From JBOHRE01 sp050732635 (GTDB taxonomy: Bacteria > Gemmatimonadota > Gemmatimonadetes > Longimicrobiales > RSA9), in assembly GCA_050732635.1 (NCBI GenBank), contig JBOHRE010000147.1, positions 1-5,887 of the forward strand: a stretch of 5,887 nt of DNA, given 5' to 3'. A program made the translations under genes and the position numbers. Positions 5,362 through 5,887 of this stretch are shown piece after piece (positions within the stretch are counted from its first letter, which is position 1; each line of letters begins with the position of its first letter). Below the pieces are notes generated by a model. The model was not told the origin of the DNA. It saw only the letters and a list, made by a program, of their open reading frames with translations, and ran no database searches.

Positions 5362-5887
5362 GCGCCGCTGCCGAAGGCGTGCACGGCTGCCGGCACACTG
5401 ATCGGTGGGCCGAGCCGCTGGAATACGCCAGCCAGCGAAGCGCGCTCGAGCGTCAGGTAGTGGACGGCCAGACCGTGCAGCACCAGCAGTGTGTTGATGC
5501 GGCCAACATCAGCCGGCTCACGGACATCGACACGCACGCGGTCGCCGTCCGGCCGCGAGGCGTGCCAGCCCGCGGCGCGCAGCAGTCGCACGGCCTCGCC
5601 GGGCCGGTCCACGGCCATGACCAGCCGCGGCCGCTGCTCCGCCTGGATCACCTCGACCGGTCCCTGCAGCAGCAGCCTGCCGTTGCGGATCACGCCGGTG
5701 TCGGTCGCGATCTGCTCGACCTCGCTCAGCAGGTGGCTGGACAGGAAGACCGTGACATCGCGCTGGCCCGGCAGCCGGCGCAGCAGCTCGCGGATCTCGT
5801 GGATGCCTGCGGGGTCCAGGCCGCGGGTCGGCTCGTCGAGGATCAGCAGCTCGGGGCGCGGCATCAGCGCGCGCGCCAGCGCGAGAC
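5358..5887 (-). CDS. ABC transporter ATP-binding protein, N-terminus outside window
   Basis: The C-terminal 175 codons of the ATPase subunit of an ABC-2 exporter. The frame stays open through the right edge, beginning LALARALMPRPE, the stretch that normally follows the LSGG signature. The ATG at 5862-5864 is therefore internal and not the real start. Visible motifs are Walker B with catalytic Glu (LLILDEPT), the D-loop GLDP, and the switch His in SSHLLSEVEQ, followed by the usual GVIRNGRLLLQG strand. Walker A, the Q-loop and the signature lie off the window. The last 90 or so residues form the regulatory tail common in drug or lantibiotic exporters of the BcrA/CcmA type. It hydrolyses ATP in the cytosol to drive the permease encoded directly downstream, with which it overlaps by 4 bp. 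Confidence 0.95.
   Translation of the reverse strand, partial: LALARALMPRPELLILDEPTRGLDPAGIHEIRELLRRLPGQRDVTVFLSSHLLSEVEQIATDTGVIRNGRLLLQGPVEVIQAEQRPRLVMAVDRPGEAVRLLRAAGWHASRPDGDRVRVDVREPADVGRINTLLVLHGLAVHYLTLERASLAGVFQRLGPPISVPAAVHAFGSGA

Noticed and set aside
4708..5460. A 250-codon plus-strand frame rich in Gln and Arg
   Set aside because: It is antisense to the ABC permease and ATPase genes, which have clear family motifs. The Gln-rich product mirrors Leu/Ala codons on the other strand.
5862..5864. ATG as the true start of the ATPase
   Set aside because: The frame continues upstream as LALARAL, the conserved stretch before Walker B, so this Met is internal and the gene is cut by the window edge.

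Overview
This window is very GC-rich (roughly 70% by eye), densely coding bacterial chromosome. It has long open antisense frames behind every real gene, ATGA stop/start overlaps, and an exported hydrolase with a Sec-type signal peptide. A high-GC Gram-negative such as a member of Gemmatimonadota fits the style of the aldo/keto reductase and of the D-aminoacylase-like protein (its 'NPDGGG' variant). That placement is recollection and inference, not a computed assignment. I see no tRNA, rRNA, CRISPR array, insertion sequence or phage gene.

Layout. (1) Positions 1-130, minus strand: N-terminal fragment of an unrecognised possible gene running off the left edge. (2) Positions 193-1718, minus strand: a two-gene unit, an aldo/keto reductase followed by a small UPF0316-type membrane protein (DUF5698 + DUF2179), joined by a 4-bp ATGA overlap. 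(3) Positions 1719-1809: a 91-bp divergent intergenic region, unusually repetitive, with three copies of a 7-mer, six copies of a C-rich 6-mer whose complement is an excellent G-quadruplex motif, and a small A/T-rich island. (4) Positions 1810-4611, plus strand: a two-gene unit, a patatin-like phospholipase followed 24 bp later by an exported N-acyl-D-amino-acid deacylase-type amidohydrolase. (5) Positions 4615-5887, minus strand: an ABC-2 type exporter, an ATPase (N-terminus off the right edge) overlapping its permease by ATGA. This unit converges on unit 4 with only 3 bp between the stop codons, and a perfect inverted repeat covers both stops.

How the genes may work together. The patatin and the deacylase both cleave acyl groups (ester and amide respectively), so their co-transcription suggests lipid or acyl-amino-acid turnover, but nothing in the sequence fixes the substrate. 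The ABC exporter is a separate convergent unit whose cargo cannot be read from the sequence. The window is mostly ordinary housekeeping or accessory metabolism. The most unusual parts are the repetitive G4-prone divergent promoter region, the Cys-to-Asp change at a metal-ligand position of the deacylase, and the palindrome over the convergent stops. I do not find convincing evidence of a wholly new system.
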